A DNA stretch of 64,000 nt from Blastococcus sp. TF02-09. Its GTDB lineage: Bacteria > Actinomycetota > Actinomycetes > Mycobacteriales > Geodermatophilaceae. Location of the stretch: positions 1-64,000 of the forward strand of contig NZ_QOHH01000014.1 of assembly GCF_003319105.1 (NCBI RefSeq). Reading direction: 5' to 3'. This document shows positions 1 to 7,351 of the stretch, piece by piece. Below the pieces are notes generated by a model that saw nothing but the letters and a program-made list of their open reading frames with translations, was not told the DNA's origin and made no database searches. The first letter of the stretch is position 1; every line of letters begins with the position of its first letter. Both the position numbers and the translations under genes were made by a program.

Positions 1-119
1 GCTCGGTCGACCAACCCTGGGCGATCAACCGCCAGAACCTGCGCTCGATCTCCCTCGGCATCCGCGGACGCCCCATCGACACCACCCCGATCTGCTGGGG
101 TGTTGCATCGACCCCTTGA
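1..119 (+). CDS. 3' end of an unidentified protein (partial)
   Basis: An open frame entering from the left edge (codons starting at base 3) ends at TGA 117-119 and gives about 38 residues containing WAINRQNLRSIS and GIRGRPIDTTPI. Almost every third codon position is G or C until the last few codons, which is the coding signature of this genome. I do not recognise the family from this fragment. A CCGCGG-type palindrome begins 7 bases after the stop, as it does after other genes here, which supports a real gene end. Confidence 0.35.
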   Translation, partial: SVDQPWAINRQNLRSISLGIRGRPIDTTPICWGVASTP

Positions 120-125
120 ACCCGA

Positions 126-153
126 GGCCCGCTTTTCCGCGGAAAAGCGGGCC
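126..153. repeat. CCGCGG-family palindrome, 28 bp perfect
   Basis: A perfect 28-bp palindrome centred on CCGCGG with the core GCTTTTCCGCGGAAAAGC. It lies 7 bases downstream of the stop of the partial left-edge gene. Same family as copies near 24666, 30231, 36922 and 48319. Likely a bidirectional transcription terminator; there is no U tract, as is usual for GC-rich actinobacteria. Confidence 0.85.
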
Positions 154-175
154 CGACGCCAGGTGTGCTGCGGAG

Positions 176-328
176 AGTCGGGCTCTGCCCACGTCCGCGG
201 GGCAGAGCCCGACTGTGCGGAGACCCTGTCTGCCGGCGCTCTGCCTCTGCTTACGGGGGCAAGCAGAGGCAGAGCGTGCTCAGCGGACAGTCGGCCCCTG
301 CCCACACCTGTGGGCAGGGCCGACTGTC
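176..328. terminator. Three consecutive long hairpins
   Basis: Three unrelated inverted repeats follow one another: arms 176-190/200-214 (15 bp, loop 9), arms 238-252/261-275 (15 bp, loop 8) and arms about 286-305/310-328 (18-19 bp with one bulge). They sit between two convergent genes, so a stack of transcription terminators is the simplest reading. The sequences of the three stems differ, so this is not a tandem duplication. This stretch, 120-337, contains no credible gene. Confidence 0.7.
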
Positions 329-337
329 GGTGGAGGG

Positions 338-1003
338 TCAGAGCAGGTCGAGGTCGTCCAGCGCGGCGGCCAGGTCGCCCGGGGTGTCGTAGATGGCGAG
401 GGCGCCGGCCTCGCGCAGCTCGTCGTCGCCGAAGCCGCCGGAGCGGACGACGATCGCCGGCATCCCCGCGTTCTTGGCGGCCTCGACGTCGTAGACCGAG
501 TCGCCGATCACCACGCTCGGAGCGTCCGCCGGCTCGCCCAGCTTCTCCAACGCCACCTGCAGCAGGTCCGGCGCCGGCTTGGTCCGCTCGACGTCGTCAC
601 TGGTGGTCCAGGCGTCGGCGAGGTCGCGGGCGTCGAGCAGGTCGAGCGCGCGGTCGACGTGGTGCGGCTTGCCCGAACTGGCCAGCACCACCCGGTGGCC
701 CCGCTCCTTGAGCGCCACGATGAGCTCCCGGGCGCCGGGCAGCAGCGCCGTCTCGCCCATCATCGGGTCGACCTCCTCCACCCAGCGCTCGCGCGCGGCG
801 TCCCCGATCCGCTCCTCGACGTCGTCCCCACCCAGTGCGGCGACCAGCTGGTCGCCGCCCATGCCGATCAGCCGGTGGATGCGCCAGACCGGGAACGTCT
901 CGCCCAGCGACCGGAGGGCTCGGTACCAGGCGAGGGCGTGCTGGTAGTTGGTGTCGACGAGGGTGCCGTCCACGTCGAGGACGGCGATGCGCGGAGAACT
1001 CAT
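338..1003 (-). CDS. HAD-superfamily hydrolase (phosphatase-like)
   Basis: A 221-residue haloacid dehalogenase-type hydrolase, probably a small-molecule phosphatase of the phosphoglycolate phosphatase/beta-phosphoglucomutase type. Motif I is DVDGTLVD near residue 9 with the nucleophilic Asp; motif II is LASSG; the motif III lysine is in KPAPD; motif IV is GDSVYD. The cap domain lies between motifs I and II, as in subfamily I. I chose the ATG at 1003 because residues upstream of it are not conserved-looking and motif I then lies at the usual distance from the N terminus. It faces the DUF5946 gene across about 97 bp and converges on the hairpin stack at its 3' end. The substrate cannot be told from sequence. 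Confidence 0.9.
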   Translation of the reverse strand: MSSPRIAVLDVDGTLVDTNYQHALAWYRALRSLGETFPVWRIHRLIGMGGDQLVAALGGDDVEERIGDAARERWVEEVDPMMGETALLPGARELIVALKERGHRVVLASSGKPHHVDRALDLLDARDLADAWTTSDDVERTKPAPDLLQVALEKLGEPADAPSVVIGDSVYDVEAAKNAGMPAIVVRSGGFGDDELREAGALAIYDTPGDLAAALDDLDLL

Positions 1004-1099
1004 GCCGCGGGGCTGCCCAGCCCGCGCGCCGCCCAACCGACGTCCTGCTTCTCCGCGTCCGTGCCGCGGGCCGCTCCGGCGTGCGGCACGATCGTGCGG

Positions 1100-1558
1100 A
1101 TGTCCACACCTCCCCTGCCCGATCCCGCGACCGAGGTGTGCCCGGGCTGCGGCGCCGTCCTGGCCCCCGTTCCCACCGGCGCCCCGCCGAGATCAGGCGC
1201 CTCCCCGTCCTGCGCCCGCCTGTTCGACGTCACGCTGCGCGGACCGCACGAGGAGGCCTCCGCCGACGCCGGGGCCGCCGCGACGGCGCGCCTCGCCGAC
1301 GCCGCCTACGCCGCCCAGCACCCCGTCCCCGGCGACCCGTCGTCGGTCTCCGCCGCGCTCGACCTGCTGGAGAGCGAGCTGGGCGGGAGCGCTGCGCGCC
1401 GGTCCGGCCCGCCCCCGGTGTGGACGACGACGATCGCCGACGTCGCCGCCGACCTCGACGTCATCGACCTGGGTGTGCTCGTGGAGTCGTGGGCGCGGGC
1501 CGTCCTGGGCGACTGGCACGCCCCGGCGGAGGCACCCCGGGGCGCTCTACGGCCCTGA
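1100..1558 (+). CDS. DUF5946 family protein
   Basis: A 152-residue cytosolic protein. The N terminus carries CPGCGAVLAP and a further Cys about 25 residues on, looking like a metal or zinc knuckle, followed by ARLADAAYAAQHP, which resembles the conserved DUF5946 signature around a Tyr-Ala-x-Gln-His-Pro. No enzymatic role is known to me for this family. The start is the ATG at 1100; a GTG at 1094 is in frame and also possible. It is divergent from the HAD hydrolase gene and only 45 bp ahead of the TetR gene at 1604, so co-transcription with that regulator is possible. Confidence 0.8.
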   Translation: MSTPPLPDPATEVCPGCGAVLAPVPTGAPPRSGASPSCARLFDVTLRGPHEEASADAGAAATARLADAAYAAQHPVPGDPSSVSAALDLLESELGGSAARRSGPPPVWTTTIADVAADLDVIDLGVLVESWARAVLGDWHAPAEAPRGALRP

Positions 1559-1603
1559 CCAGTGCCGATGCGCCGAACACGTTCGGTCATTAACCTTTGC
1601 ACA

Positions 1604-2317
1604 GTGAGTGATCTTGGAGACCGTCGCGCCCAGAAGAAAGCGCAGACCCGGGAGCTGGTCCGCACCACCGCCCACCGCCTCTTCGCGTCGCGCGGATTCG
1701 ACGCCGTCACCATCGCCGACGTCGCCCGCGAGGCAGACGTCGCCGTCCAGACGGTCTTCAACCACTTCACGACGAAGGAGGACCTCTTCTTCGACGGCCG
1801 CGTGCCGTGGGTCGAGGGCATCGCGGCCGCGGTGCGCGACCGCGCCGTGGGCGTCAGCCCGCTGTCCGCGCTGCGCGCCTACCTGCTCGCGTTCATGACC
1901 CGCCAGCTCACGTCGATGAGCTGCCCGGACCAGCGCGACTACTGGGTCACGCTGGATGCCTCCCCGACGCTGCGCACCTTCGAGCGGAGGCTGGTGTTCA
2001 CGTCCGAGCGCCGGCTCGCCGAGGCGCTGCTCGCGGCGTGGCAGCAGCCGGCGGAGGGTGGCGAGTGCGCCCCGCCGAACCCGGCGATCTCCGCACGGCT
2101 GACCGCCGCCATGTGGTTGGCCGCGGTGCGGGTGCTCCTCGTGGAGAACCGGGTCCGCGTCCGCGACGGGCTCGAGGCCACCGAGGCCGCCGAGGCCGCG
2201 GAGGTGCTGGGCGACCGGCTGCTGGGGTACATGCAGACCGGCTTCGGCAGCTTCCACGGCCTCGTCGGCGAGCCGTCCGACCTCCCGGAGCTGCCGGAGG
2301 ACCGCCGCGCCGGCTGA
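1604..2317 (+). CDS. TetR/AcrR family transcriptional regulator
   Basis: A 237-residue TetR-type repressor. Residues about 10-60 hold the DNA-binding domain, with the helix-turn-helix in VTIADVAREADVAVQTVFNH, followed by the typical F-x-x-K-E-D-L-F. The rest is the ligand-binding and dimerisation domain. I place the start at GTG 1604 (VSDLGDRRAQKK), which fits the usual short lead into the first helix; a longer frame from ATG 1562 is open but its extra residues look non-coding. It converges with another TetR gene 11 bp away. Its ligand and targets are unknown. Confidence 0.85.
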   Translation: MSDLGDRRAQKKAQTRELVRTTAHRLFASRGFDAVTIADVAREADVAVQTVFNHFTTKEDLFFDGRVPWVEGIAAAVRDRAVGVSPLSALRAYLLAFMTRQLTSMSCPDQRDYWVTLDASPTLRTFERRLVFTSERRLAEALLAAWQQPAEGGECAPPNPAISARLTAAMWLAAVRVLLVENRVRVRDGLEATEAAEAAEVLGDRLLGYMQTGFGSFHGLVGEPSDLPELPEDRRAG

Positions 2318-2328
2318 CCGGCACCCCC

Positions 2329-2925
2329 TCAGAGGGCGACCGGCACGTCCTCCGGCTCGACCAGCGGGCAGAGCACCTCGTCCACGACCCGCTCGACGTG
2401 GTCGGCGACCAGAGCGCCGTCGCCGGCCGCGGTGAAGCGCTGCCACCAGAAGGCCTCGAGCACCGAGTAGAGCAGCCCCAGCCGCTCGTCGTCGATCTCC
2501 TCACCGCGGGCCCGGGCACGCTCGCCGATGGCGGCGACCGCCGCGGCGAGCGGCTGCACCAGCGCCTGCTCCAGCCCCGCACGCAGCTGCTGGTCGTGGC
2601 GGGCGGCACCCAGGATGCTGGCCGCGGCGCGCTCCTCGCGGTCCAGCGGCCTCGTCCAGTGGTCGGCGAGCGCGCGCAGGTCGCCGCGAACGGAGCCGGT
2701 GTCCTCGGGGGTCGCCACCAGGCGGAACCGGCCCACCGCCGCGTGGGCGAGGGCGGCCATGGTGGGCCACCGGCGGTAGATGCCGGCCTTGCCGGCGCGG
2801 GCGCGGGCGGCGACGCGGTCGCTGTTGAGCCGGCCCCAGCCCTCGTCGGCCAGGATCTCGACCGTCACCGCCAGGAGCTGCTCGGACAACTCGGCGCTCA
2901 ACGGGCGCCCCGGGGTTCCGCTCAC
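2329..2925 (-). CDS. TetR/AcrR family transcriptional regulator
   Basis: A 198-residue TetR-type regulator starting from GTG 2925 (SGTPGRPLSAEL). The helix-turn-helix is at about residues 34-55, with SDRVAARARAGKAGIYRRWP; the RRW-P ending of the recognition helix is typical of one TetR subgroup, whose C-terminal domain is TetR_C-like. It is transcribed leftward, convergent with the neighbouring TetR gene. Upstream DNA (2926-3060) contains an AT-richer stretch around 2965-3025 that could hold its promoter, but I cannot assign boxes reliably. Confidence 0.85.
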   Translation of the reverse strand: MSGTPGRPLSAELSEQLLAVTVEILADEGWGRLNSDRVAARARAGKAGIYRRWPTMAALAHAAVGRFRLVATPEDTGSVRGDLRALADHWTRPLDREERAAASILGAARHDQQLRAGLEQALVQPLAAAVAAIGERARARGEEIDDERLGLLYSVLEAFWWQRFTAAGDGALVADHVERVVDEVLCPLVEPEDVPVAL

Positions 2926-3060
2926 GACGGGCCTCTGACCTGGCTGATCATCTGCACCGCGACATATTGGCGCGACAGTGGAGTCACCACAATGACCTTT
3001 GGCCCTGGTATTGCGGAGGAAAAGGGATTCGTTCCCCGGCGGGGCCCGATCCCCGGCGGG

Positions 3061-3393
3061 TCAGGCGCCGGCCGCGGACTCCACCTGCACCCGGATGCTC
3101 GCACCGTCCGGGGAGAGCCGGTCCTCGCCGCGGGCCCGCTCGACCATCGCGTCCCACTGCGCCGCCCAGTCCGGGGCGGTGGCGCGGGGCTCGGCGGCAG
3201 CGCGCAGGGCCGCGGCGTCCAGCTGGGCGGTCTCGGCGTCCTGCATCCGGCCGAGCCCGGAGCGCTCCAGCGCCTCGGCCGCCTCCTCGTCGGTGACCTG
3301 CCCCAGGGCCAGCACGCACCGGCTCAGGTCGTCGATGTCGACCACCCGCGCCTCGGGACGCTCCCCGGCACCCGTCACCACCTCGACGATCAT
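3061..3393 (-). CDS. Hypothetical protein
   Basis: A 110-residue acidic protein of unknown function. From ATG 3393 it reads MIVEVVTGAGERPEARVVDI; an in-frame ATG at 3405 would add four residues. There is no signal peptide or membrane segment. The sequence looks like a small alpha/beta N-terminal half followed by an Ala/Glu-rich helical half. It lies downstream of menB in the same direction, 76 bp away and separated by two GGTACC-type palindromes, so it may be expressed separately or by read-through. Codon bias is fully typical of the region. Confidence 0.6.
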   Translation of the reverse strand: MIVEVVTGAGERPEARVVDIDDLSRCVLALGQVTDEEAAEALERSGLGRMQDAETAQLDAAALRAAAEPRATAPDWAAQWDAMVERARGEDRLSPDGASIRVQVESAAGA

Positions 3394-3412
3394 GCCGTCT
3401 CCCACTCGTCAG

Positions 3413-3434
3413 GGACTTTCGGTACCGAAAGTCC
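3413..3434. repeat. GGTACC-family palindrome, 22 bp perfect
   Basis: A perfect 22-bp palindrome: the half-site GGACTTTCGGT followed by its reverse complement, centred on GGTACC. It is the first of a pair lying between the small hypothetical gene and menB. Confidence 0.85.
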
Positions 3435-3446
3435 GGAGCCCCGCAG

Positions 3447-3468
3447 GGACTTTCTGTACCGAAAGTCC
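3447..3468. repeat. GGTACC-family palindrome with one mismatch
   Basis: The second copy of the 22-bp palindrome, with one arm base changed (TTTCTGTACC instead of TTTCGGTACC). It ends 2 bases from the menB stop codon at 3470, the closest spacing seen in the window, and is likely part of the menB terminator. Confidence 0.8.
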
Positions 3469-3469
3469 G

Positions 3470-4357
3470 TCACACGTGCCAGGGGAAGCGGGTGAAGTCC
3501 GGGTCGCGCTTCTCCAGGAAAGCGTCCCGGCCCTCGACGGCCTCCTCGGCCATGTAGGCCAGCCGGGTGGTCTCGCCGGCGAACAGCTGCTGGCCGACCA
3601 GCCCGTCGTCGATCAGGTTGAACGAGTACTTGAGCATCCGCTGGGCGGTCGGGCTCTTGGCCACGATCGTCCTGCCCCACTCCAGCGCGGTCGCCTCGAG
3701 CTCGGCGTGAGGGACGACGCGGTTCACCATCCCCATCGCGTGCGCCTCCGCGGCGGTGTACTCCTCGCCCAGGAAGAAGATCTCGCGGGCGAACTTCTGC
3801 CCGACCTGCCGCGCGAGGTACGCCGACCCGAACCCGCCGTCGAAGCTGCCGACGTCGGCATCGGTCTGCTTGAACCGGGCGTGCTCGGCGCTGGCCAGGG
3901 TCAGGTCGGAGACGACGTGCAGGCTGTGCCCGCCGCCGGCCGCCCACCCGGGGACGACGCAGATGACCACCTTGGGCATGAAGCGGATGAGCCGCTGCGC
4001 CTCCAGGACGTGCAGCCGCCCGCTCGAACCCTGGGCGTGCTCGTAGCCATACTTACCGCGCACCCGCTGGTCGCCGCCCGAGCAGAACGCCCAACCGCCG
4101 TCCTTGGGGCTAGGGCCGTTGCCGGTGAGGATCACGCACCCGACGTCGGTGGACAGCCGCGCGTGCTCGAGCGCGGTGATCAGCTCGTCGACCGACTGCG
4201 GCCGGAACGCGTTGCGCACCTCCGGCCGGTCGAACGCGATGCGGACGACACCGGCGTCGACGGCCCGGTGGTAGGTGATGTCGGCGAAGTCGAAGCCCTC
4301 GACCGGGCGCCAGGCGGAGCTGTCGAAGATCTCGGAGACGTCGTCGCGGGCGCTCAT
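3470..4357 (-). CDS. menB: 1,4-dihydroxy-2-naphthoyl-CoA synthase
   Basis: A 295-residue crotonase-fold enzyme that cyclises o-succinylbenzoyl-CoA to 1,4-dihydroxy-2-naphthoyl-CoA in menaquinone synthesis. Family landmarks are all present: FDRPEVRNAFRP, the oxyanion-hole segment GWAFCSGGDQRVRGKYGY, the second oxyanion segment VPGWAAGGGHSLHVVSDL, and the MenB-specific DVGSFDGGFGSAYLARQVGQ, then the C-terminal DFTRFPWHV. Length matches actinobacterial MenB. I use ATG 4357 (MSARDD) over the in-frame ATG 4366. No other men gene lies in the window, so the pathway is encoded elsewhere. Confidence 0.95.
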   Translation of the reverse strand: MSARDDVSEIFDSSAWRPVEGFDFADITYHRAVDAGVVRIAFDRPEVRNAFRPQSVDELITALEHARLSTDVGCVILTGNGPSPKDGGWAFCSGGDQRVRGKYGYEHAQGSSGRLHVLEAQRLIRFMPKVVICVVPGWAAGGGHSLHVVSDLTLASAEHARFKQTDADVGSFDGGFGSAYLARQVGQKFAREIFFLGEEYTAAEAHAMGMVNRVVPHAELEATALEWGRTIVAKSPTAQRMLKYSFNLIDDGLVGQQLFAGETTRLAYMAEEAVEGRDAFLEKRDPDFTRFPWHV

Positions 4358-4400
4358 GCAGCGCACTCTACAAAGCCGGCACCGGCCGCGACCGCTCGCC

Positions 4401-5195
4401 TCACTTGCCGAGCAGCCCGCCGGTCACGCCGCCGACGGTGTCCGTCAGCGGCTCGACGACCGGCGCCAGCACCTCGCAGACGCAGTCCTTCGCCGGTGGC
4501 TGGACGGGCTGCGAGCTGGACGGAGGCGGTGGCGGAGGCGGCTGCGACCCGCCCGTCTGGGTGCCGCCGCTCTGCGTGCCACCGCTCTGCGAACCACCGG
4601 TCTGCGAGCCCCCGGACGGCTGGCCGGCCGGCGGCTGCTGGGCAGGCTGCTGGCTCGAGGACCCCGCCGGGCTGGAGGGCAGGACCGGGATCCGGCTGGT
4701 GCCGGGCTGCGTCCACCCGGAGCCGCCGGCCTGCGGAGCGCTGCCCGACGTCCCGCCGCCCGTCCCGGCGGTCCAGCCCGCTGCGGGGTCCGCGCCGGCA
4801 GCGGCACCGGCGTCGTCGGCCGCGGGAGCCGAGGGGGTGATGCTGGCCGCGGGGTCCAGTCCCGGTGCGCCCGGCGCGGGAGGGACCGCTCCGTCCGGCA
4901 GCGGCGCGAAGGTGGACTGCACGCCGCCGTCGTCGCCGTCGTCGCTGTCGGACCCGTCGGAGCCGTTCTCGTCCGGGGTGTAGACCTCGGCGTCCCGGCC
5001 CGCGGCGTCCGTCGCGCCGGGCGACAGCACGATGGCCACGGGCGCGGCGATCAACAGCGCGGCACAGGCCAGCGCCAGCAGCAGCAGGGCGCGCACCCGG
5101 CGACGGTCGCCGGTGGAGGCCGTCGCCGTCGTCGCCGTGGCGCCGACGGCGCGCGTGGGCGGCGGCGGGGGCTCGGGGGCGGCGTGGCGGGGCAA
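4401..5195 (-). CDS. Proline/glycine-rich single-pass membrane protein
   Basis: A 264-residue protein, probably anchored with its bulk outside the cell. Starting from TTG 5195, which has GAGGAG six bases upstream, it has a short Pro-rich N terminus, one hydrophobic segment at about residues 35-57 (ALLLLALACAALLIAAP), then an Asp/Ser/Gly-rich acidic patch and a long low-complexity region with tandem GGSQTGGSQSGGTQ units and an eight-proline run. The C terminus holds a CVC pair and a short Gly/Val-rich tail. I recognise no domain. A much longer open frame continues upstream but is a shadow of the Nudix gene. It follows the Nudix gene in the same direction by 62 bp. Confidence 0.7.
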   Translation of the reverse strand: MPRHAAPEPPPPPTRAVGATATTATASTGDRRRVRALLLLALACAALLIAAPVAIVLSPGATDAAGRDAEVYTPDENGSDGSDSDDGDDGGVQSTFAPLPDGAVPPAPGAPGLDPAASITPSAPAADDAGAAAGADPAAGWTAGTGGGTSGSAPQAGGSGWTQPGTSRIPVLPSSPAGSSSQQPAQQPPAGQPSGGSQTGGSQSGGTQSGGTQTGGSQPPPPPPPSSSQPVQPPAKDCVCEVLAPVVEPLTDTVGGVTGGLLGK

Positions 5196-5257
5196 GCGGG
5201 CTCCTCGGGACGGTCGGGCTGGGACCTGCGAGGCCACCTGCCCATGTTCACCCTGCG

Positions 5258-5767
5258 CTACTCCTCCGTCCGGCGTGTCCCGTCCCGTTGCGGAACGGCG
5301 GCCGCCAGCAGGGGGAGCAACCGCGGGAGCGAGGCGGCGAGCCCGGGGTGCAGGTCGACGGCGCCCAGATCGGCCAGCGGCCACCAGCCCACGCCGTCGC
5401 TCTCGCCGTCCAGGCGCAGCTCGCGCGGGTCGATCGGCCGGGCCGGGCGCGCCAGGACGGTCGTGTACGCCCAGCCGCCGTGGTCGTCGACCGAGCAGGC
5501 ACCCAGGACGACGTCCTCGGGGTCCAGCCCCAGCTCCTCGCGCACCTCCCGCAGCGCACCGACGTGGGCCTGCTCCCCCGCGTGCAGCGCACCCCCGGGC
5601 GTCCCCCACGTGCCGCCGTGGTGCGACCACAGCGCGCGGTGCTGCAGGAGCACCTCCGGGCCGTCGTCGCCGTCGCGGTGCAGGAGGAGCCCCGCTGCCC
5701 CCGCCCGGCCCCAGTGCTTGTGGCCCAGCGCGCACGAGGTCCAGCCGTCTGTCGAGAAGAACGCCAC
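5258..5767 (-). CDS. NUDIX hydrolase
   Basis: A 169-residue Nudix hydrolase that would cleave a nucleoside diphosphate linked to another moiety. The Nudix box G-x5-E-x7-RE-x-x-EE-x-G is clear: it begins at GALHAGE and ends with REVREELGL. The N-terminal FFSTDGWTSCALGHKHWG is typical of an actinobacterial Nudix subgroup. I prefer GTG 5767; an in-frame ATG at 5827 would overlap the start codon of the divergent NIPSNAP gene and add residues that do not look conserved. Its substrate is not predictable from sequence. Confidence 0.85.
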   Translation of the reverse strand: MAFFSTDGWTSCALGHKHWGRAGAAGLLLHRDGDDGPEVLLQHRALWSHHGGTWGTPGGALHAGEQAHVGALREVREELGLDPEDVVLGACSVDDHGGWAYTTVLARPARPIDPRELRLDGESDGVGWWPLADLGAVDLHPGLAASLPRLLPLLAAAVPQRDGTRRTEE

Positions 5768-5825
5768 GCGCCCAGTGAACCCGGTGTCCGCGCGGCTCGG
5801 CCAGCGCGCCGGGCAGGATCGGGCC

Positions 5826-6128
5826 ATGACCACCGTGCAGCTGCGCCGCTACGTCGTCGAACCGGGCCGGATGGACGACTTCCTCGCCTGGTTCCCCGCG
5901 CTCGTCCCGGTCCGGGAGCAGTACGGCTTCCGGGTGCTGTTCGCCGTCGCCGAGCGGGAGCACGACACCTTCACCTGGGCCGTGGCCTTCGACGGCGACG
6001 AGGCGGCCTTCACCGAACGGGTCGAGACCTACAACGCCTCACCCGAGCGGGCAGCGGTCTTCGAGACCTTCCCCCACTGCATCACCTCGATGGAGATCGG
6101 TTTCGCCGAGGACGCCCTGGGCGGGTAG
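5826..6128 (+). CDS. NIPSNAP family protein
   Basis: A 100-residue single-domain dimeric alpha/beta-barrel-type protein of the NIPSNAP family. It opens with the characteristic VQLRRYVVEPGRMDDFLAWF, has FTWAVAFDGDE in the middle strand and ends soon after a CITSMEIGF strand. Members are small cytosolic proteins with poorly defined roles, often next to oxidoreductases. The start ATG 5826 is well placed for the first strand. It is divergent from the Nudix gene and followed after 105 bp by the MaoC gene. Confidence 0.85.
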   Translation: MTTVQLRRYVVEPGRMDDFLAWFPALVPVREQYGFRVLFAVAEREHDTFTWAVAFDGDEAAFTERVETYNASPERAAVFETFPHCITSMEIGFAEDALGG

Positions 6129-6233
6129 GCGCGACGAACCAGCGCCCGCGAGCAGGCGCGCTCACCGCCGGAGGGGCCGGGACGTAGGTTCCAGTGCGAC
6201 ACCCTCAGCACGACCCCGACGGAGGACCTCTCG

Positions 6234-6692
6234 ATGAGCACCACCACGACCATGGCCGAGCTGCCCGGACTCGTCGGCCAGGAGCTGGGCACCAGCGAGT
6301 GGTACGAGGTGACGCAGGAGCACGTGAACCTGTTCGCCGACGCGACCGGCGACCACCAGTGGATCCACGTCGACCCCGAGCGCGCCGCCAAGGAGAGCCC
6401 CTTCGGCGGCCCGATCGCCCACGGCTACCTGACGCTGTCGCTGCTCGTCCCGCTGTTCGGCGGCGTGCTGCGGGTGACCGACACCGTCATGGGCGTGAAC
6501 TACGGCCTGAACAAGGTCCGCTTCCCCTCGCCGGTGCCGGTGGGCTCGAAGGTGCGGCTGACCGCCACGCTCACCAACATCGAGGACATCGCCGGCGGGA
6601 AGCAGCTCACCTTCTCCTGCGTCATCGAGCGCGAGGGCGGCGACAAGCCGGTCTGCATCGCGGAGCCGGTGTACCGCTACTACGGCGGCTGA
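6234..6692 (+). CDS. MaoC family dehydratase ((R)-enoyl-CoA hydratase type)
   Basis: A 152-residue single hot-dog protein resembling (R)-specific enoyl-CoA hydratases, which add water to trans-2-enoyl-CoA. The hydratase-2 motif is intact: FADATGDHQWIHVDPERA, with the catalytic Asp and His, then FGGPIAHGYLTLSL. Length matches single-domain MaoC proteins such as Mycobacterium Rv0130. It has a close paralogue at 48404-48865 that shares these blocks. The gene is followed after 3 bp by the LOG-like gene, so the two are an operon. Confidence 0.92.
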   Translation: MSTTTTMAELPGLVGQELGTSEWYEVTQEHVNLFADATGDHQWIHVDPERAAKESPFGGPIAHGYLTLSLLVPLFGGVLRVTDTVMGVNYGLNKVRFPSPVPVGSKVRLTATLTNIEDIAGGKQLTFSCVIEREGGDKPVCIAEPVYRYYGG

Positions 6693-6695
6693 CAG

Positions 6696-7268
6696 GTGCG
6701 GGTCGCCGTCTTCACCGGGTCGCACGCCGGCCCCGAGAGCCACGCCCGGGCGGCGGCGGAGTTCGCCACCGGGCTGGCCCGGGCCGGGGTTGGCATCGTC
6801 TACGGCGGCGGCAAGGTCGGGCTGATGGGCGTCGTCGCCGATGCCGCGCTGGCGGCCGGCGGCGAGGTCATCGGCGTCATGCCGCAGCACCTGGTCGACG
6901 ACGAGGTCGCGCACACCAGCCTGCCGCGGCTGGAGGTCGTGCAGACCATGCACGAGCGCAAGGCCGTCATGGCCGACCTGGCCGACGTCTTCGTGGCGCT
7001 GCCCGGCGCCGCGGGCACCCTCGAGGAGCTGTTCGAGGCCTGGACCTGGGGGATGCTCGGCCTGCACGCCAAGCCGACGGCGCTGGTCGACGTCGACGGG
7101 TTCTGGCAGCCGCTGCTCGGCCAGCTCCGCCGGATGGTGGACGACGGCTACCTCGACGCGGCCCGGCTCGATGCGCTGGGCGTGGTGCGCGACGCCGGCG
7201 AGCTGCTGCGCTTCGTGGAGGGCTACCGGCACCCCGCGCGCAAGTGGTCGGCCCCGTCGTCGTCCTGA
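6696..7268 (+). CDS. LOG-family (TIGR00730) Rossmann-fold protein
   Basis: A 190-residue protein starting at GTG 6696, with the LOG fold known from cytokinin riboside 5'-monophosphate phosphoribohydrolases: VAVFTGSHAG at the N terminus, GIVYGGGKVGLMGVVADAAL, VIGVMPQHL and MHERKAVM. The normally strict PGGxGTxxE motif reads PGAAGTLEE, so one phosphate-binding glycine is replaced while the catalytic Glu is kept. Old annotations as lysine decarboxylase are misleading for this family. It is translationally close to the MaoC gene (3 bp) and is followed by a GGTACC-type palindrome 14 bases after its stop. Confidence 0.88.
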   Translation: MRVAVFTGSHAGPESHARAAAEFATGLARAGVGIVYGGGKVGLMGVVADAALAAGGEVIGVMPQHLVDDEVAHTSLPRLEVVQTMHERKAVMADLADVFVALPGAAGTLEELFEAWTWGMLGLHAKPTALVDVDGFWQPLLGQLRRMVDDGYLDAARLDALGVVRDAGELLRFVEGYRHPARKWSAPSSS

Positions 7269-7281
7269 CCTGACTCCCTCC

Positions 7282-7303
7282 GGACTTTCTGTACCGAAAG
7301 TCC
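7282..7303. repeat. GGTACC-family palindrome
   Basis: A 22-bp near-palindrome of the GGACTTTC/GAAAGTCC family with one mismatched core pair (CTGTACCG). It lies 14 bases after the stop of the LOG-like gene and 48 bases before the alpha/beta hydrolase start, consistent with a terminator between the two. Confidence 0.8.
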
Positions 7304-7351
7304 AGAGGTTGGCGTAACCCGGCGGCAACAGGAACGTGGTGCACTGGAGCG

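Noticed and set aside
100-119. Insertion-sequence end at the left-edge gene
   Set aside because: The tail before TGA has lower codon bias, but there is no terminal inverted repeat, target duplication or transposase in view.
6696-7268. Lysine decarboxylase
   Set aside because: Old family label; the fold and motifs are LOG-type and no PLP-binding motif exists.
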